DNA of 64,000 nucleotides. Origin: Nematostella vectensis (Eukaryota > Cnidaria > Anthozoa > Actiniaria > Edwardsiidae). The notes under the pieces are model-generated. The model was not told where the DNA came from. It made no database searches and worked only from the letters and a program-made list of their open reading frames with translations. Position numbers and translations under genes: made by a program. Position 1 is the stretch's first letter. Every line of letters starts with the position of its first letter. Below, piece by piece: positions 59,466 through 64,000 of the stretch. The stretch spans positions 12,383,208-12,447,207 of the forward strand of contig NC_064046.1 in assembly GCF_932526225.1 (NCBI RefSeq). Direction: 5' to 3'.

Positions 59466-59962
59466 CGCTATTAAGTTTCGATCAGCGGTTGTTTCTAAAG
59501 ATGAAGGCTAACGAAATTCACGGGGCACCGTCATCTGACAATTTGGACAAAAATATGAAGATTTTTATGGTACTCGGCTAGGAAAAATAAAAGATAGCTA
59601 GATAAGCGTGGCTTAAAACGTGAAATTATTATGCTTGACATAAATCCCTTAAAATTGATTCTAAAATAAAGCTGATCTAAAATATAAATTGAAGTGTTGT
59701 ATGGAACTCCTTTTCCAGCCAAAAACTTGATCACGTGACGCGAGTAAGTTTCGATCAGCGGTTGTTTCTAAAGATGAAGGCTAACGAAATTCACGGGGCA
59801 TCGTCATCTGACAATTTGGACAAAAATATGAAGATTTTTATGGTACTCGGCTAGGAAAAATAAAAGATAGCTAGATAAGCGTGGCTTAAAACGTGAAATT
59901 ATTATGCTTGATATAAATCCCTTAAAATTGATTCTAAAATAAAGCTGATCTAAAATATAAAG
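59421..59962 (+). repeat. ~270 bp tandem duplication of a gene's 3' end
   Basis: 59421-59690 (from GAAGTGGTGTATGGAACTCC) is repeated with few changes at 59691-59962. It covers the last ~45 nt of the TMEM151-like CDS, the stop and the 3' UTR. Each copy carries an AATAAA (59665-59670 and 59938-59943), giving two possible polyadenylation signals. Confidence 0.88.
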
Positions 59963-60589
59963 CTGGTTTAGCACACCCACCGTCTCGCCCTACATTGGAT
60001 CGTATTCCCCCATTTATCCCTGGGGATTTGTAGTCCTTGATGGGAGGACAAGATCATATAAATTGCGGAAGGACGGAGGGGGACCAACAGTACCCTTGTA
60101 GGTGGGAATTCTATCTTACTACAATAGAATTTTAAAAATATCCAAGAAATAAATGTCATAGGGTCAAACCGCCCTCAAAATAAAATGCTGCATCCCCCGA
60201 AAGGTCAGTTTTCCGTTTGTCACATTCTCCTTTGAAAGTAATTAACAACAAATTTGCCGTGTTGCACTGCGGTCTTGCTTTAGCCAAAAGAGAATGGCAA
60301 AGTATTACAAATTCCCGTGTTGCACTGTGGTCTTAAGCCAAAAGGGAATGGCAAAGGATTACAAATTCCCGTGTTGCACTGCGGTCTTAAGCCAAAAGGG
60401 AATGGCAAAGGATTACAAATTCCCGTGTTGCACTGCGGTCTTGCTTTAGCCAAAAGAGAGCGGGCGGTCGGGCGGGCGGGCGGGTCGGGCGGGCGGGCGG
60501 GCGGGCCGCTGGGCGGTCAGCGGTAATCAAGCCTATCGGACGTGTTCAATTCTGTTCCGATTCAAATGTGATTTTGCCATCTTTTCACT
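59963..60589. repeat. 54 bp minisatellite and GGGC repeat upstream of the LINE
   Basis: 60260-60455 holds three to four copies of a unit near TTCCCGTGTTGCACTGCGGT plus CTTAAGCCAAAAGGGAATGG CAAAGGATTACAAA. At 60468-60520 it changes into CGGGCGGGCGGG repeats. Tandem, GC-rich units just upstream of the LINE ORF could be its 5' UTR or promoter repeats. Confidence 0.6.
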
Positions 60590-63500
60590 ATGGCAATGGC
60601 TCTCCAACTACCCATAACTATTCTTGCCATCGTACTTAATGTACTGGACAGCTCAGTCAGCGAGGTTTGTTCGTCTGAGGCGCCATTCGCGATACCCGGT
60701 GTTCAAGGTAACTTGGAGTTTAAAGCCAGTTCATTCAAAGTCAATCAGCCAAGAAGCTCTGCATTTGCATTCATTAATTCACTGTCAAGGCAGCGTCACG
60801 GCCGAATGCTTGGCCCTGTTTTGAACGATTGTACGTCGTCTCGCATCTCATTGATCCTTATAATTATGGCAAATGACTGTTTAACGATGAACCCGGGCCC
60901 CGTTAAAGATCCTTGTGGCATCTGTCAAAAGCCAACTAGATCGAACCAAAGAGCGATTCAGTGTGACGAGTGCGACATGTGGTATCATACGAAGTGTATT
61001 GCCATGACGGCTCAATCTTATGACAGATTGGGTAGTGTCTCCCAGCTTGCGTGGCTGTGCAATAAATGCCTTTTCCCAAACTTCTCGACGACGTTCCTGT
61101 TAAACGAAATGGATCTTTGTCACGAAAACCGCTTTGAAAGTCTCTCATCTGATTCAACAATAAGCAGCGACCCGGGATCACCTTTGTTTACGTCTAGCCC
61201 TTCAAGATTCCATGATCCCCAAGGGAACCGAGTCAAGATAACACGGAGAAAGTTAAAGATCCTCTCTCTTAACTGTAACGGGCTAAAAAGCCCGGCCAAA
61301 AAGTCGCAGTTTCAATCTCTTGTCGCACTGCATGACCCGGACGTTATTCTCGGCTGCGAATCAAAGATAAACGCTATTATTCCCACTTATTCAATCTTTC
61401 CTGAAAATTATGAAGTATATCGGAGAGATAGGACGGCTTCCGGTGGAGGTGTTTTTATAGCTGTTCGCAACGATCTGACTGCAGTGGAAGAACGGGGTCT
61501 CGACGTCGATGGGGCCGAAATGATAACAGCATCTATCCATCTCGCAAAGCGGAAGAAACTTTTTCTAACTAGTTTCTATCACCCCCCAACCGACCAGGAG
61601 GGACTCGGTCTGTTAGACGACTACTTATGCAAACTGTTCACCAAATACCAGCAGTGCCCTAATGCAATCATAGGGGGTGACTTTAACTGCTCGGGTATTG
61701 AATGGTCAAGCGGCGAGGCTGTACTCACTCCACCTGTTCACAGCTGGGACCTCGCCCTTATTGCGTTGGCGGAAAAATATGGATTATCACAGCATGTTAA
61801 GTCTCCAACTCGATATGATAGCTTCTTGGACCTTGCATTCTCGTCTAAACCTGGCCTTGTTAATGCATGTCATGTTACGTCGGGTCTAAGTGATCACAGC
61901 GCGGTTTTATTTGAAGTTGACCTTGCTCCAAAATACATCCCCAAGCCCCCACGTAAGATTCATCTTTACCATAAAGCGGACATGGCTGCGTTAAAAGAAC
62001 ACATCGCATCCTTCCATAGGGACTATGCTGCATCGCACATGGAAAGATCCGTGGAGGAAAATTGGAATGCTATCTCAACTTGCATTAGTGATGCTATGGA
62101 GAGGTTTATTCCATCCAAGACTTCGAAAACAAAGCGACACCTCCCCTGGATAGGCGCGCCCATCAAAAAATTGATGCGCAAACGCGACCGCGCCTTCAAA
62201 AAGTCCAAACGGACTGGGAAGGAAAAAGACCATGTGAACTATAAACGCCTAAGGAACATTGTAAGCAACAGCATCAAGGAATCACACAATAACTACGTGA
62301 GTGAGATTATGAAGGGGATTGACCTTGAATCTGATGAACCTAGGCCGAACGGAGTGAAGAGGGCGTGGTCATATCTGAAACTCTTACGCTCAGAGTCACT
62401 AGGGATACCCACTCTATTCTGGGAGGGACGGGTTTGCGCGAATGACAAATGTAAAGCTGAGGCGCTAAGGGCACAGTATGACAGTGTATTCACGCAGGAA
62501 GATAATCTTAATGTTCCCACTCTCGGCGCGTCCCCTCACCAAGACATCAAAGACATCTCCTTCTCTGTTAACGGCGTTAGAGTACAACTCGATAACATCC
62601 GTGTAGACAAGGCGTGTGGCCCAGATGCCGTCCCAGCCAGAGTCCTGAAGGAGGCTGCAACAGAACTCGCACCTATCCTTACATTACTGTTCGAGCAGTC
62701 GATGAAGGATGGCGTACTCCCTACTGTGTGGAAGGACGCGAACATATCAGCCATTTATAAGAAGGGTCTAAGATCTGACCCACAGAACTATCGCCCAGTA
62801 TCTTTAACATCCTTGGTCTCCAAACTGATGGAACACATTGTCTCAAAACACATAATGTGTCACCTGTCCGCAAACAACATCATTACTCAGCTACAGCATG
62901 GTTTCCTGAAAGGCCTCTCTTGCTCCACCCAACTAATATCTGTTATTCATGATTGGTCGTCGGTCCTGAACGACCATGGGCAAGTTGACGTGGTATTTCT
63001 TGATTTCGCCAAGGCGTTCGATTCAGTCCCTTACGAACGCCTACTGATCAAGGCCGAGTTCTATGGAATCAGAGGAAGACTCTTACTGTGGTTAAGGCAC
63101 TTTCTTACCAACAGAAGACAGCGAGTGGTCGTGAACGGGGCCTCTTCTACCTGGTCCCCTGTGCTATCAGGCGTACCTCAGGGCACGGTCTTAGGACCGA
63201 TATTATTCCTGCTCTTCATAAACGACCTGCCATCTGGCATCAAATCACACGTGAAACTGTTTGCCGACGACAGCGTCCTATACCGCCCAATTAAGAGCCT
63301 TGATGACCACCACGCCCTACAGCAAGATCTTCACCACCTTGAACGATGGGCAGAACAGTGGCAGATGAAGTTTGCGCCCAAAAAATGTTACGTCATGACC
63401 ATCACTTTAAAACGCGACAAGTCCCAGTTCCCATACCATTTGTGTGGAACCACACTGGAGGGGGTTAGCGTTCAAAAATACCTTGGAGTCCACATTTCTA

Positions 63501-64000
63501 CATCTCTCAATTGGTCAAAGCACACGGAGGAAGTCAAGAAGAAGGCTAACGCAGTATTGGGTATCCTACAAAGAAATTTATCTTCCTGCCCAGCTGCGGT
63601 TAAAGAGCAAGCCTACAAGGCGCTGGTACGGCCACTGGTGGAGTACGGGACGGAAGCATGGAGCCCCCACACTAAGAAGGACATTCAAAAAGTTGAATCT
63701 GTACAACGCCGCGCTGCCAGATTTGTGTGCAACGACTACGGAAGGCATAGCAGCGTCACGAATATGCTGACTCACCTAGGATGGCACCAACTAGAACTTA
63801 GGCGAACAGTATTCGACTCTGTCATGTTTTATAAGATCCACCACGGGCTAGTAAAAATCGATTTCCCGAGTGATGTAATTCGCAAACCTGGTTCCTACGC
63901 AACCAGGTCAAGCGTCAGGAACACATGCCAACTTACACTCCCGCCTCCCAGTATAAACCAATTCAAATACTCCTTCTTTTCAAGAACTATCCCCGTTTGG
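60590..64000 (+). mobile_element. CR1/Jockey-type LINE ORF, intact to the window end
   Basis: One uninterrupted frame from ATG 60590 to 64000 (1137 codons, no stop; 3' partial). Order: hydrophobic N-terminus (LQLPITILAIVLNVL); a PHD-like zinc finger at residues ~104-160 (CGIC...CDECDMWYHTKC...WLCNKC); an apurinic endonuclease domain (SLNCNGL, GGDFNCSGIEW, SDHSAV); a reverse transcriptase (YRPVSLTSLVSKLMEH, VFLDFAKAFDSVPYERL, SGVPQGTVLGPILFLLFIND, FADDSVLY, YLGVHIS); and a C-terminal region with VQRRAARFV. FADD replaces the commoner YADD, as in many CR1/Jockey-clade elements. An internal ATG at 60866 just before the PHD finger is an alternative start. An open frame over 3.4 kb suggests a recent insertion. 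Confidence 0.93.

Overview
The window looks like a piece of an intron-rich metazoan nuclear genome, most likely an anthozoan cnidarian such as a Nematostella-like sea anemone. This is an inference from many short exons with GT-AG introns, a metazoan CYLD deubiquitinase, lineage-specific secreted proteins, a CR1/Jockey-type LINE and very many minisatellites and MITE-like repeats. No prokaryotic or plasmid features are seen. Nearly all coding sequence is split into exons; I rebuilt the genes by hand from splice sites, phase continuity and protein motifs.

Layout. 0.5-4.3 kb: exons of a tyrosine-recombinase (phage-integrase fold, Crypton-like) gene, plus strand, 5' end outside the window. 5.9-8.5 kb: two copies of a ~1.2 kb non-coding repeat. 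9.6-19.6 kb: a complete 14-exon CYLD gene, plus strand. 20.9-23.9 kb: a secreted three-LDLa-domain protein with an Ala-rich helical tail, minus strand. 26.2-31.0 kb: a six-exon membrane protein with a long Ser-rich basic tail, minus strand, whose small exons sit next to a minisatellite made from an exon end plus its splice donor. 33.0-35.2 kb: a small secreted Ala-rich protein, plus strand, with a large G-rich minisatellite in intron 1. 37.3-52.4 kb: a complete 23-exon dihydroxy-acid dehydratase (IlvD family), minus strand, with introns full of minisatellites, MITEs and a SINE. 55.0-56.8 kb: a possible two-exon orphan gene. 57.9-59.5 kb: a two-exon TMEM151-like membrane protein. 60.6 kb to the end: an uninterrupted LINE ORF (PHD-like finger, endonuclease, reverse transcriptase) that runs off the window.

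How the genes relate. The genes do not form an obvious pathway. CYLD is a regulatory deubiquitinase; the IlvD-family gene is metabolic and belongs to a pathway that animals usually lack. Two secreted proteins (20.9 kb and 33.0 kb) share an Ala/Lys-rich C-terminal helix and may be related. The rest of the DNA is mostly repeats; intronic minisatellites duplicate coding or splice-site sequence in at least two genes (CYLD exon 13 acceptor; the 26-31 kb membrane protein).
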